Under the pieces are notes generated by a model. The model was not told where the DNA came from, did not search any database, and was given only the letters and a program-made list of their open reading frames with translations. A stretch of 64,000 bases of DNA from Henriciella sp. (GTDB lineage: Bacteria > Pseudomonadota > Alphaproteobacteria > Caulobacterales > Hyphomonadaceae), in NCBI GenBank assembly GCA_002733705.1, contig NVWP01000030.1:1-64000 (forward strand), read 5' to 3'. The translations under genes were made by a program, and so were the position numbers. Shown piece by piece: positions 26,065 to 36,400 of the stretch (the first letter of the stretch is position 1; every line of letters starts with the position of its first letter).

Positions 26065-27093
26065 ATGAAGATCTTCACCTGCCCCACCTGTAACGGTCCC
26101 CTCTATTTCGATAATCTCACTTGCGCCTGCGGCACAAGTGTCAGCTTCGATCCGGAAGCGGAAGCGTTCGAACAACTGGATGTGCCGTGTGCCAATCGCG
26201 AGCAGATCGATTGCAACTGGCATGCCGAAGCAGGCCCGGGCACCTATTGCCGCGCCTGCGCGATGACGGAGATCGTCCCGGATTCGCTTGTCACGACGAA
26301 TATCCCGCTTTGGGCCGACACCGAGGCGGCCAAGCGCTGGGTGCTGGTCAATCTGGGCCAATGGGGCTGGCTGAAGGCGAATGATGCAGGCCAGAAGCCG
26401 CGGTTTCACCTCCTGTCGGAGCACACCTCAACCGGCCATGCGCCTGTCACGATGGGGCATGCCGACGGGCTTATCACGATCAATGTGACCGAAGCCGATC
26501 CCGCGCGCCGGGTCGAGCGCCGCGAGAGGCTGAGCGAGCGATACCGCACCTTGACCGGGCATTTCCGCCATGAGCTCGGTCACTATGTCTTCTTCCGGCT
26601 GGTTCAGGACGCGAAGTTTGCAGACGCATTCCGCAAATTGTTCGGCGACGAACGCGCAGATTACGGGGCTGCCCTTTCGCGCCATTACGAGCAGGGGCCG
26701 CCGCAAGACTGGCAAACCCGTCATATCACGGGCTATGCCTCCAGCCATCCGCATGAGGACTGGGCCGAAAGCTTTGCCCATATCGTTCACCTGACAGACA
26801 TGCTCGACAGCGCGAATGCTGCCAGGCTCAAAGCGCCTGGCGCCGATGTGCCCGATGCCTATCGGGCAGCTGACAGCGAAAGCGTCATTTCGGCGGGGGC
26901 CTCGCTCGGCCTCGCGCTCAATCATATCAACCGGTCTATGGGGCTGGCTGATATCTATCCCTTTGTCATCGCGCCCAAGGTTCGCAAGAAACTCAAATTC
27001 GTGCGGGAAGCTGTTGCGAAAGGGCCGATTGAGAGAACGCAGCCGCACCGGCGGAAGCGGAACTGGAACCCCTTCCGGTCTGCATCGCTGTAG
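26065..27093 (+). CDS. Putative zinc-binding metallopeptidase (zinc-ribbon + Peptidase_Mx type)
   Basis: A 342-residue cytoplasmic protein. The N-terminus is a zinc ribbon (CPTCNGPLYFDNLTCACG) with a further CRAC pair near residue 73. The catalytic part carries HELGH at 169-173 (FRHELGHYVFF), with downstream acid and His residues in HPHEDWAESFAHI. This is the layout of the DUF2248-like 'putative zinc-binding peptidase' group; substrates are unknown. I start at ATG 26065 (MKIFTCPTC); an in-frame ATG at 26047 is also possible. The C-terminus is rich in Arg/Lys. Confidence 0.85.
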   Translation: MKIFTCPTCNGPLYFDNLTCACGTSVSFDPEAEAFEQLDVPCANREQIDCNWHAEAGPGTYCRACAMTEIVPDSLVTTNIPLWADTEAAKRWVLVNLGQWGWLKANDAGQKPRFHLLSEHTSTGHAPVTMGHADGLITINVTEADPARRVERRERLSERYRTLTGHFRHELGHYVFFRLVQDAKFADAFRKLFGDERADYGAALSRHYEQGPPQDWQTRHITGYASSHPHEDWAESFAHIVHLTDMLDSANAARLKAPGADVPDAYRAADSESVISAGASLGLALNHINRSMGLADIYPFVIAPKVRKKLKFVREAVAKGPIERTQPHRRKRNWNPFRSASL

Positions 27094-27119
27094 AGGGCCT
27101 GACACAAAGGGAGAGCGTT

Positions 27120-28544
27120 CTGGCCGAAATAATAAGAGATGTTGCGATTATCGGGGCGGGTACCGCAGGCCTCGCGGCAGAGCGGCGGGCCCGCCAAAAC
27201 GGTGCCAGCACGGCCCTGATCGACCCTTATTTTGCCGGGACCACCTGCGCCACGGTCGGGTGTATGCCATCGAAGCTACTGATCGCGGCGGGCGAGGCCG
27301 CCCATGGCGTCCGTAAGGCAGACGAGTTCGGCATTCACGCAGCGATCTCCAAGGTGGACGGGCCAGCTGTGATGCAACGCGTGCGGCGGCTGCGCGACAG
27401 TTTCGCCGCCGGGGTGCGCGACCAGATTGACGATCTGCCGGACGGGGTCGCGGTCAAGGCCTCTGCAAAATTCCTGTCGGCCAACAGGCTGGGGCTCAGC
27501 GATGGCCAGCAGGTGGAGGCGAAGACGATTGTCATTGCCACAGGCTCTGCCAGCGTCCTGCCGCCCGGCTTTGACGAGCTTGGCGAGGCGGTCCTGACCA
27601 ATGAAACCCTGTTCGAGCTTCAGGCCCTGCCCGCCTCCATCGGGGTGATCGGCGCCGGTGCGCTCGGTCTGGAAATGGCGCAGGCGCTCTCGCGCCTCGG
27701 CGTGAAGGTCGAGGTTTTCGACATGAGCGAGCAGATCGCGGGAATGCCGGAAGGTGAACCTGAAACATCTCTGCGCACCGCCCTAGAGAATGAGCTTGTT
27801 TTCCATCTCGGCGTGGAGCCGCAGCCCTCGAAGACTGAAGAGGGTGTCCAGCTTTCCTGGCAGGAGGAAGGACATACCCGCACGGCGCATTTTGAGCGCC
27901 TTCTGGTCGCAGCCGGCCGCGCGCCCCTGCTGGATGGTCTCGATCTTGAGAAGACCGGGCTGCCCCTGGATGATCATGGCACACCAGAGTTCGACCGCGA
28001 GACACTGCAATGTGGCGATGCGCCAATCTTCATCGCGGGCGATGCCAATCACGATCGCCCGATCCTGCACGAAGCTTCAAAAGAGGGGACGATTGCGGGC
28101 GCCAATGCGGCCGGTTTCCCCGATGTGAAGGCGTTTGCGCGGACAGCACGCTTCCAGATCATGTTCACCCAGCCAAACATGGCCGTCCTTGGCGAGCCGC
28201 AGGGAAAAGAGACTGTGGTAGGGCGTGTCGACTATGCCGATCAGGGCCGGGCCAAGGCGATGGGCCGCAATTCGGGCGTCTGCGAGATATACGCCAGAAC
28301 GGGCTGCGGGACGCTGACCGGGGCCTGCCTTGTGGGGCCCGATGCTGAGCACCTGGCGCATATTCTGGTCTGGGCGATAGAGCATGGCGCTACGGCGAGT
28401 GAGCTGCTGGACAATCCCTTCTATCACCCGACGGTCGAAGAAGGGCTGAAGACAGCGCTGAAACAGATCTGCAGTGATCTTTCCCTGCCGCGCCCGGACT
28501 CACGCAACGATGCACAGTTGCCGGGCGATTTCGGGCCGGGATAA
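27120..28544 (+). CDS. Dihydrolipoamide-dehydrogenase-type flavoprotein with CTG start
   Basis: A flavin disulfide reductase of about 474 residues. The FAD motif AIIGAGTAGLAAE is near residue 10, the redox-active CxxxxC is in TTCATVGCMPSK, the NAD(P)H motif GVIGAGALGLEMAQAL is at about 175, and the C-terminal dimer domain has the catalytic HPTVEE. The first ATG in frame is at 27264, inside the CxxxxC motif, so it cannot be the start. The only start-like codon with a good ribosome site is CTG at 27120, with AAAGGGAG eight bases before it. Substrate is uncertain: no pyruvate or 2-oxoacid dehydrogenase genes lie nearby. Confidence 0.85.
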   Translation: MAEIIRDVAIIGAGTAGLAAERRARQNGASTALIDPYFAGTTCATVGCMPSKLLIAAGEAAHGVRKADEFGIHAAISKVDGPAVMQRVRRLRDSFAAGVRDQIDDLPDGVAVKASAKFLSANRLGLSDGQQVEAKTIVIATGSASVLPPGFDELGEAVLTNETLFELQALPASIGVIGAGALGLEMAQALSRLGVKVEVFDMSEQIAGMPEGEPETSLRTALENELVFHLGVEPQPSKTEEGVQLSWQEEGHTRTAHFERLLVAAGRAPLLDGLDLEKTGLPLDDHGTPEFDRETLQCGDAPIFIAGDANHDRPILHEASKEGTIAGANAAGFPDVKAFARTARFQIMFTQPNMAVLGEPQGKETVVGRVDYADQGRAKAMGRNSGVCEIYARTGCGTLTGACLVGPDAEHLAHILVWAIEHGATASELLDNPFYHPTVEEGLKTALKQICSDLSLPRPDSRNDAQLPGDFGPG

Positions 28545-28564
28545 GCGGCCTGAAAGCTTCAGCG

Positions 28565-29200
28565 CTAGTGCAGCGCGCCGTTCGAAGCGAATTTCTGGGC
28601 CTGCTCGATCCACTGCTCGCGCATCACACGGCCCTTGAAGGACAGATAATCATCGACCCAGTCCGCCTCATCGCTCTGCCAGCCGGCGATCTGACGGAAA
28701 TGATAGATGCCAAGCTCGTTCAGCGTCTTTGAGAGCTTCGGGCCGATTCCCTTGATACGGGTAAGATCGTCCGCGTCGCCTTCGGGCGCGGCAAGACCAG
28801 AGGGCTGGCGCGGGGCATTGGCGACAGGCGCCTCTTCTGGCGGAGATGCTGGCGTGGCTTTGAGCATGAAGGGCGTGAAAGCTTGCGCAGGCGTTTCGCG
28901 GCGCATACGGTCGAACCAGTCAGTCAGCATGTCGCCCGGCACAGTCTGGGGCCAGCGCATCCAGGCCGGCATGGCCTCAATCACCTTGGCGGCGTTTTCC
29001 CAGTGTTGAAGATTGAGGTCAGCAAGCTTTCGGAAAAGGTCCCGCGTGGCCGCTTCAGGGGCGGCGTCGTCCGGGCCGGGGTTCATGGACATGAGAGCAT
29101 CCATCCACGCTTCGCCCGCGCTGCGGCTGAGGTCGCGCCATGCCGAAACCGACTCCGTCCAGATCTGGAACGCATTGACCGGTGCTTGTTCTGTCGACAT
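28565..29200 (-). CDS. Phasin-like protein with C-terminal helix-hairpin-helix domain
   Basis: A 211-residue protein. The N-terminal 90 residues are helical and phasin-like (FQIWTESVSAWRDLSRSAGEAW). A Pro/Ala-rich linker leads to a C-terminal helix-hairpin-helix domain (DDLTRIKGIGPKLSKTLNEL) of the kind found fused to NuoE-like and ribosomal proteins. ATG 29200 is used because AGAAGG lies nine bases upstream. Granule association or DNA binding are guesses from the two parts. The gene is convergent with the flavoprotein gene. Confidence 0.7.
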   Translation of the reverse strand: MSTEQAPVNAFQIWTESVSAWRDLSRSAGEAWMDALMSMNPGPDDAAPEAATRDLFRKLADLNLQHWENAAKVIEAMPAWMRWPQTVPGDMLTDWFDRMRRETPAQAFTPFMLKATPASPPEEAPVANAPRQPSGLAAPEGDADDLTRIKGIGPKLSKTLNELGIYHFRQIAGWQSDEADWVDDYLSFKGRVMREQWIEQAQKFASNGALH

Positions 29201-29351
29201 GGGGTTTGACCTTCTGGTTATGCTGCACTGCAACATAAGCTGTTTCCGGCCTTATATCAAGCCAGGGCGCGCGAAGGGGCTATGAACTGCCCTTGCGAGG
29301 TCATATTCACGCCGCCTTCAAACTGCCCTATGCGGCAGGAGTGGAGGCAAG

Positions 29352-30209
29352 ATGAGAGAGCCGGACCAGACAGATACACCGCCGGACGTCCCGGAGACGG
29401 GCCGCGTGCTGGTCTTCGATTCCGGCATGGGCGGGCTGACGGTCGCGCGGGAAATCCGGGAGATGGCCCCCGGTCTGGCTGTCGATTATGCCGCCGATAC
29501 CGGCTTCTTCCCCTATGGCGACAAGAGCGACGAGGCCCTGCGGGCCCGCCTTCCTGAGGTTGCAGCAGCCCTGACCGCGCAGGCCAGACCGGATGTTTTC
29601 GTCATCGCCTGCAACACCGCCAGTACACTCGCGCTGGACGAGGTGCGCGCCCGCCTCGACATTCCGGTCATCGGGACGGTGCCGGCAATCAAGCCAGCCG
29701 CAGCCCAGACCAGAAGCAGTGTCATCGGCCTGCTGGCAACCCCCGGAACGATCCGGCGCGCCTATACGGCCCGGCTCATCGAGGAATTTGCGAGCGACGT
29801 GACCGTGATCCTGCATGGGAGTGTGGAGCTTGTGAGGCTAGCCGAGGCGGTGGCGGCGGGCGAGCCGCATGACCCGCAAGGATTTGCTGACACGCTGCGC
29901 CCCATCTTTGAGGCAAAATCCGGCGAGAAGATCGATACGATCGTGCTGGCCTGCACGCATTTTCCGCTGGTGGCGGAGCAGCTTGCAGCCGCTGCCCCGG
30001 CAGGGGTGCGCTTTATCGATTCCGGGGCTGCGATTGCCCGTCAGACTTTGCGTGTATTGTCAGGACAGTCACATGCGGGCCCTGCGACGTCACGCGAGGG
30101 CGGACGGCTTTATGTGACCGACACTGGAGGCGGGCATGAAAGGCTGCTGAAAGTGTGTGAGAGGTTCGGATTCGGCGCGCTGCAACCGGCTGTGCTGGTT
30201 CAGACCTGA
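29352..30209 (+). CDS. murI: Glutamate racemase
   Basis: A 285-residue cytoplasmic enzyme that makes D-glutamate for peptidoglycan. The two catalytic cysteines are Cys87 in ACNTAST and Cys201 in ACTHFPLV, and the N-terminal motif VFDSGMGGLTVAREI with Asp23/Ser24 is intact. GGAGG lies before the start. A 14-residue acidic extension precedes the family core, so a later start cannot be excluded, but none has a better ribosome site. Confidence 0.95.
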   Translation: MREPDQTDTPPDVPETGRVLVFDSGMGGLTVAREIREMAPGLAVDYAADTGFFPYGDKSDEALRARLPEVAAALTAQARPDVFVIACNTASTLALDEVRARLDIPVIGTVPAIKPAAAQTRSSVIGLLATPGTIRRAYTARLIEEFASDVTVILHGSVELVRLAEAVAAGEPHDPQGFADTLRPIFEAKSGEKIDTIVLACTHFPLVAEQLAAAAPAGVRFIDSGAAIARQTLRVLSGQSHAGPATSREGGRLYVTDTGGGHERLLKVCERFGFGALQPAVLVQT

Positions 30210-30233
30210 CCGGTTGCAGTAACTTCCATCCCA

Positions 30234-30251
30234 TTGTCACAAAACTTCGAT
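30234..30251 (+). promoter_or_regulatory. Candidate Pho box before the PstS-like gene
   Basis: TTGTCAC - AAAA - CTTCGAT has the 7-4-7 direct-repeat layout of PhoB sites (CTGTCAT twice). The first half matches in five of seven bases, the second in four. It lies 45 bases before the PstS-like start, where such a site would be expected. Confidence 0.35.
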
Positions 30252-30296
30252 AAAGGGGCAGTCTGAACCCGATTGCCGACCTTCAAGGACGATTCC

Positions 30297-31391
30297 ATGC
30301 GCAACATGCTCCTGGCCCTGACCGCAGGCCTCCTTGCCGTTGCCTGTTCACCGCAGACCGATCTTTCCGAGATCGACGCAAGCTCTGGAGAGCTTCAGGT
30401 GTTCGCGGCCTCGCCGGATGAAAAGATCAGGATTGTCGGCTCGTCGACGGTGGCCCCTTTTTCCACGACGGTTGCCGAGCAATTCGGCGCGGTCTCTGAA
30501 TATCCGACACCCATCGTCGAGACGACCGGGACGGGCGGGGGCTTTCAGGCTTTCTGCCGGGGGATCGGCCCCAAGGAACCCTCGATCAGCAATGCGTCCC
30601 GCCCCATCAAGGCTTCGGAACTTGCCCTCTGTGAACGCTCTGGCGTCACCGAAATCGTTGAGGTGAAGATCGGGTATGACGGCATCGTGCTGGCGAACGC
30701 CAAGGCCTCTCCGACGCTCGACCTTTCAAAGGAAGAGATTTACCGCGCGCTGGCCGAAGAACTGCCGGACGGTGAGGGCGGCTGGGAGAAGAACCCCAAC
30801 GAGACCTGGAAGGATGTGGCCGACCACCTGCCCGATATGCCGATCCTTGTTTCCGGACCGCCGCCGACTTCCGGCACGCGCGATGCCTTCGCCGAACTTG
30901 CCATGGAGGGCGGCGCAGAGGAAATCCCCGAACTGGCGGCGCTGGCCGAGACGGACAAGGAAGAGTTCGCGCGCCGCGCCACCACGATCCGGATGGATGG
31001 CAAATGGATCGACTCCGGTGAAAACGACACGGCGATTGTCCAGACGCTCATGAAGAACCCCGACAGTATCGGGATCATGGGCTATTCCTTCCTGGAACAG
31101 AACCTTGACCGGCTGAAAGGCGCGCATATCGAGGGCCACGACCCGACCTTCGAGGAGATTGCGAGCGGCGAGTATGGCATTTCGCGCTCCATGTTCTTCT
31201 ATGTGAAGAGGCAGAATGTGAATCTTGTGCCCGGTCTTGTCGATTTCATTTCCGAGTTCACGCAGGAGGATGCCTGGGGCCCGACAGGCTATCTTGTCGA
31301 GAAAGGGCTGATCCCATTGCAGGAAGACCAGCGCGAAGAGGTGCGCCGCAAGGCGCTGGCTCTTGAGACGATCGAATCGGCAGAGAGCTAG
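30297..31391 (+). CDS. PstS-family phosphate-binding lipoprotein
   Basis: A 364-residue protein with a lipoprotein signal (MRNMLLALTAGLLAVAC). The substrate-binding fold is of the PstS type: IRIVGSSTVAPFS near the N-terminus, ETTGTGGGFQAFCRG, SGPPPTSGTRDAF (the phosphate-contact SGT), and IGIMGYSFL. It should bind phosphate in the periplasm. I start at ATG 30297 with AAGGA eight bases upstream. No pstC, pstA, pstB or phoU follows, so it is an orphan binding protein here. The stop overlaps the convergent kinase by four bases. Confidence 0.85.
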   Translation: MRNMLLALTAGLLAVACSPQTDLSEIDASSGELQVFAASPDEKIRIVGSSTVAPFSTTVAEQFGAVSEYPTPIVETTGTGGGFQAFCRGIGPKEPSISNASRPIKASELALCERSGVTEIVEVKIGYDGIVLANAKASPTLDLSKEEIYRALAEELPDGEGGWEKNPNETWKDVADHLPDMPILVSGPPPTSGTRDAFAELAMEGGAEEIPELAALAETDKEEFARRATTIRMDGKWIDSGENDTAIVQTLMKNPDSIGIMGYSFLEQNLDRLKGAHIEGHDPTFEEIASGEYGISRSMFFYVKRQNVNLVPGLVDFISEFTQEDAWGPTGYLVEKGLIPLQEDQREEVRRKALALETIESAES

Positions 31392-32269
31392 ACGCTGAAG
31401 GACAGCTCCTCGAGGAGTTTCCGGCTGCGCTTCTCGATCGGCGTCTTTGTCCCTCGATAGTGGGCATAGGCGATGACGCCGGTCGACAGCGCCCAGCCGC
31501 GCGCGCGGCGCCAGACGGTCTCCGTGATGCCGGACGCCTGCCAGAATACCTCCTGGACCGCCCCCTCAAACAGGGTGAACCCTGCCATGAGGTCACAGGC
31601 CGGGTCGCCGAGGCCAGAAAGCCCCCAGTCGATTACGCCAGAAAGCTCACCTTCGCGTACCAGAAGATTGCCCGCGTGAAGGTCGCCATGGATCCATGTC
31701 CGGTCGCGCTCCGGGCAGGGGGGAGCTTCCAATGCGGCATTCCAGATCGCGGCCAGCGCGATGACATCGAAGTCTTCAGCGACCTCACCAATCGCGCTGC
31801 GCGTCGGGCTGTCTCGATGCGATAGCGGACAGCCGCGCCAGTGATTGTCGATATTCGGTTCTGCCGCGAAATCCCGTTTCTGGCCCTGGAGGTCGAGCAG
31901 GAAAAGGGCGAGGCGTCTCGCATCCATCTCAGTCAGCGCATGACCGCCGGTTTCGGCGCTTTCGCCCGCAAGCCAGGTACAGACGAGCCAGGGCCAGCCC
32001 TGCGGCGTGTCCGTCAGACCATGATCGACAAGCTGCGGTGTCTGTAGCGGCAAATCCTTCAGGTTTCGCATGGCAGCCGGTTCGCGATAGGCGAGCGAGG
32101 GTATGCCTTCATGGCCGCGGGGGACCCGAAGGCAATGGCTTTCACCGATGCGGAAGATGAGATTGTCTGTGCCTGCAGCGCGCACGCGTGAGAAAGGCTT
32201 GCCTGCAAGCTCTGGCAGCTGCTGGCCTATCAGGCGTTTCAGCGTGTCTATGTCAGGCGCGGTACTCAC
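31388..32269 (-). CDS. Aminoglycoside-phosphotransferase-family kinase
   Basis: A 293-residue kinase of the APH/choline kinase fold. The catalytic loop is WIHGDLHAGNLLV and the metal-binding DFG-like motif is GVIDWGLSGLGDPACDL. The N-lobe has the ATP-binding ENLIFRIG-like segment (DNLIFRIGESHCLRVP). Members phosphorylate small molecules, including aminoglycosides, but sequence alone does not give the substrate and I do not claim resistance. It starts inside the stop of the GT4 gene (ATGA), so the two form one operon. Confidence 0.8.
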   Translation of the reverse strand: MSTAPDIDTLKRLIGQQLPELAGKPFSRVRAAGTDNLIFRIGESHCLRVPRGHEGIPSLAYREPAAMRNLKDLPLQTPQLVDHGLTDTPQGWPWLVCTWLAGESAETGGHALTEMDARRLALFLLDLQGQKRDFAAEPNIDNHWRGCPLSHRDSPTRSAIGEVAEDFDVIALAAIWNAALEAPPCPERDRTWIHGDLHAGNLLVREGELSGVIDWGLSGLGDPACDLMAGFTLFEGAVQEVFWQASGITETVWRRARGWALSTGVIAYAHYRGTKTPIEKRSRKLLEELSFSV

Positions 32270-33369
32270 CCGATTTTCGTGTCGGGGAATTTCTTCTTGC
32301 GCCGACGCAACCTGATCTTCTGCCAGAAGCGCTTGCGCTCGGGCACAGGAAGCGGATCGAGATTCTCGATGAAGGCTTCGGCGCAGGCGCGCCAGCTATA
32401 GCCTTCAGCATAGGCGCGCGTGGTCTGGCGGTCGAGGTTGAGGCAGTCCTTGCAGGCCTGGGCAAGGTCGTCGCTGATGACGCCGGAATTGGAGCCCGGG
32501 ATAATGTCGCGCGGGCCCGGCGCATCGAAGGCCGCCACAGGCGTGCCCGCGGCCATGGCTTCGAGGATGACAAGGCCGAACGTGTCGGTGAGGCTTGGAA
32601 AGCAGAAGACATCCGCGCTCGCAAAACAGGTGGCGAGATCTTCATTGAAGCGGGCGCCGAGGAATTTCACCTTCGGATATTTGCGCTTCAGCTCTGCCAG
32701 CTGCGGGCCTTCGCCGACGATGACCTTGGTGCCCGGCAGATCAAGCTCGGCAAAGGCCTCTATATTCTTCTCCACCGCAACACGCCCGACATTCAGGAAG
32801 ATGGGGCGCGGCAGACCTTCGAACGGGTCGCCCGGCTGGCCTTCTTCTATCCGGCGCGACGGGTTGAAGAGGTCGATATCGACACCGCGCGTCCAGGAGA
32901 CGACATTGTTGAAGCCGTGTTCTTCAAGCTCGGCGCGCATGGAGGGCGTCGCGACCATCACCTTGCCGGAATATTTGTGAAACCAGCGCACATAGCTGTA
33001 GCCCCACGAGGTCGGCACCGGAAAACGCGCCGAGACATATTCAGGAAAGCGGGTGTGGTAGGAGGTGGAGAAGGGGTGTTTCTCCTTCAGGCACATGGCC
33101 CGCCCGGCAAGCCCCAGGGTGCCTTCGGTCGCGATATGTACCGCGTCGGGCTGAAAATTCTCGAAGCGTTCGGAAATGCGACTGCGGGCAAAAAGTGCAA
33201 GCTGGATTTCGCTATAGGTGGGAAGCGGCATGGTCAGGAAATCGTCTGCGGGTGAGACAATCTCCCATTCATGGCCCATCTCCTCGCACTCGGCGATGAC
33301 GCGTTTCATGGTCCTGACCACACCATTGACCTGAGGTTCCCAGGCATCGGTGATAAGCATGATACGCAT
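32266..33369 (-). CDS. Family 4 glycosyltransferase
   Basis: A 367-residue retaining glycosyltransferase with two Rossmann domains. The N-terminal MRIMLITDAWEPQVNGVVRT and the C-terminal donor motif FPSLTDTFGLVILEAMAAG (EX7E) are diagnostic for GT4. It resembles the mannosyl- and glucosyl-transferases that act on diacylglycerol or phosphatidylinositol lipids; which one is unclear. It is divergent from putA across 122 bases. It is followed directly by the kinase gene. Confidence 0.87.
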   Translation of the reverse strand: MRIMLITDAWEPQVNGVVRTMKRVIAECEEMGHEWEIVSPADDFLTMPLPTYSEIQLALFARSRISERFENFQPDAVHIATEGTLGLAGRAMCLKEKHPFSTSYHTRFPEYVSARFPVPTSWGYSYVRWFHKYSGKVMVATPSMRAELEEHGFNNVVSWTRGVDIDLFNPSRRIEEGQPGDPFEGLPRPIFLNVGRVAVEKNIEAFAELDLPGTKVIVGEGPQLAELKRKYPKVKFLGARFNEDLATCFASADVFCFPSLTDTFGLVILEAMAAGTPVAAFDAPGPRDIIPGSNSGVISDDLAQACKDCLNLDRQTTRAYAEGYSWRACAEAFIENLDPLPVPERKRFWQKIRLRRRKKKFPDTKIG

Positions 33370-33491
33370 CTGGACTCCTTGCCGCTTTTTCTGCCACCGC
33401 CCACTTTTAGAGGCATGTTCTCCAGCGTAAACCCGGCGGGTGGTTTGCGATACAATGACAACGCACGACGGACGATCAAGGGAGCAAAAGA

Positions 33492-36400
33492 ATGCCAGAC
33501 ACGCTCAAGCAAGCAGAGGCCGGATGGGATAGCCTTGATCGCCTGAAATTCGCCGATGAGGAAGCCCTGGTCGCCGACCTTCTGAAAGCCTTGCCGCTTG
33601 ATGAGCGCGCCCGCACGGCTGCGGTCCGGCGCGGACGGGAGCTTGTCAGCTCTGCGCGGGCAGCTGGCCGGCCGAAAGGGATGATGGAGAGTTTTCTCGA
33701 AGAATTCGGGCTTTCCAATGCCGAGGGGCTTGCGCTCATGTGCCTTGCAGAGGCCTTGCTGCGCGTGCCGGATGCCGAGACGCGCGACGATCTCATCGCT
33801 GAAAAAATCCGCTCCGGGGACTGGGGCTCGCATTCCGGCCAGTCCGATAGCTGGCTGGTCAACGCCTCCACCTGGGGGCTGATGCTGACCGGCCGGGTCA
33901 TCGGTCCGCCAAGCGACGCGAAGAAAGGCCCATCCACCTTCCTGTCGAATCTGATCCGCGAAAGCGGTGAGCCGGTCATCCGCACGGCCATGATGCAGGC
34001 AATGCGGATCATGGGCGAGCAATTCGTGCTCGGCCGGACCGTTGACGAAGCCCTGAAGCGCGGGCGCAAAAAGGTAAAGGCGGGCGAGGCGGCCAATTTC
34101 AGTTTCGACATGCTGGGTGAAGGGGCCCGCACCAAGGAAGATGCCGAGCGGTATTTCACCTCCTACATGCAGGCCATCGAGGCGGTCGCCGCTGATGGCG
34201 ATGCGTCTTTCGCGCCCGAAGAAAAGAACGGCATTTCCGTCAAACTGTCGGCCCTTCATCCGCGCTATGAGGCGGTCAATGAAGCGCGCGTGCATGCCGA
34301 GCTCTATCCCCGCCTGCTGGCGCTTTGTGAGGCGGCGGCCAAGGCCAATATCAATCTCTGCCTGGATGCTGAAGAAGCCGACCGGCTGGTCATCTCGCTT
34401 GAGATTCTGGAGCGTCTCATGCGGGAGCCTTCCCTGAAGGGCTGGGCAGGGCTGGGCCTTGCGGTCCAAGCCTATCAGAAGCGGGCGCTTGAGGTGATCG
34501 AGAAACTGTCACGCCTCGCCGGCGAGACGGATATGCGGATCATGGTGCGGCTGGTGAAGGGCGCCTATTGGGACACCGAAATCAAGCATGCCCAGGAAGA
34601 GGGTATGGTGAACTTCCCGGTCTTCACCACCAAGCCCGGTACCGACATCAACTACCTCTCCTGCGCGCATGCGCTGCTGCAGGCGAGTCCGCGCATCTAT
34701 CCGCAATTTGCGACGCATAATGCCCATTCGCTCGCGACCATTCTGATGATGGCCGAGTCCGAAGGCGTCACAAATTATGAGTTCCAGCGCCTGCATGGCA
34801 TGGGCGAGCCGCTGTATGGCGCTGCCGACAAGGCCGACAAGGTGCGCGTCTATGCGCCGGTCGGGGCACATAAGGATTTGCTGCCCTATCTGGTCCGGCG
34901 CCTGCTGGAGAATGGCGCGAATACGAGCTTCGTCCATTCCTTCCTCGACCCGGATGTCCCGGTCGAGAAGGTGGTGGACGATCCGATTGCCAAGGTTGAG
35001 GCAGGCCCCCGCCGCCATCCGCGTATTCCAACCCCGCCGCGCCTCTATGGGCCGATGCGGCGCAATTCGATTGGTGTTGACCTCTCGCAGGCAAGCGAGC
35101 GCAAGGTTCTGGAAGAGAATGTGGAGCAGCTGCGTCAGGGCAGCGCGCTCGTTTCCGGCCCGATCATTTCCGGTAAGCCGAAGACAGAGGGGGGCGCGGA
35201 GGTCTTCGCACCGGCCGATACCTCCCGCCGCCTTGGCACCGTCCTTGAGGCCAGCGAATCCGATGCGGATGCCGCCCTGAATGCAGCGGTCGCTTTTCAA
35301 GGCGAATGGGACGCGCTGGGCGGTGCAAAGCGGGCAAAAATCCTTTCCGATATGGGCGATGCGCTTGAGTCCAATATGGACCGGCTTGTCGCCCTGATGG
35401 CCGAAGAGGCGGGCAAGACATTTGGCGACGGTATCGCGGAAGTGCGCGAGGCGGTCGACTTTTGCCGCTACTATGCAATCCAGGCCGAAGAGCATTTTGA
35501 AGGGGCGACCCGCCTTCCGGGGCCGGCCGGCGAGACCAATCATATTTCGCTTCATGGCCGCGGCGTCTTTGCCTGTATCTCGCCCTGGAATTTCCCGCTG
35601 GCGATTTTTACCGGCCAGATCACCGCGGCGCTTGGGGCAGGCAACACCGTCATTGCCAAGCCCGCCGAACAGGCGCCGATCATTGCCTATGAAGCGGTCC
35701 GTATCTTCCAGTCGGCCGGCCTGCCGGGCGATGCGCTGCACCTTCTGCCCGGGCGGGGCGAAACGGTCGGCGCCTATCTGACCCGTGATCCGCGCGTGAA
35801 GGGTGTCTGCTTTACCGGCGGGACCGACACGGCGCGTCTCATCAACCGGACGCTGGCAGAGCGGGAGGGCGCGATCATCCCGCTCATCGCCGAAACGGGC
35901 GGGCTGAATGGCATGTTCGTCGATACCACGGCCCTGCGCGAACAGGTGATCGACGATGTCCTTGTCTCCGCCTTCGGCTCAGCCGGACAGCGCTGCTCGG
36001 CGCTGCGGCTTCTTTTCCTGCCGCGCGCAACCGCTGACTTCCTGCTGGAAGGGCTGAAAGGGGCGATGGACGAGCTGCAGATCGGCGACCCCGGGGAGGC
36101 GGATACCGATATCGGTCCGGTCATCGATGGCGAAGCCTGCGGAATGCTGAACGATTATCTCGCGCGCATGAAGGGCGAGGCAGAGCTTATCAAAACGCTT
36201 GAGGCACCGCAGGGCGGGCACTTCTTCGGCCCCGCCATCATCGAGCTGTCCTCCATCGACCAGATCGAGAAGGAGACCTTCGGCCCGGTCCTGCATGTCC
36301 TGCGCTACGATCCCGACAATATCGCAGAGGTCGGGGCGCAGCTGGAGGCCAAGGGCTATGGGCTGACCCTCGGCGTGCATTCGCGTCTGGAAAGCTTCGC

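Noticed and set aside
33306-34469. 387-residue open frame on the minus strand
   Set aside because: It is antisense to putA and reaches into the GT4 gene, with no domain that I recognise.
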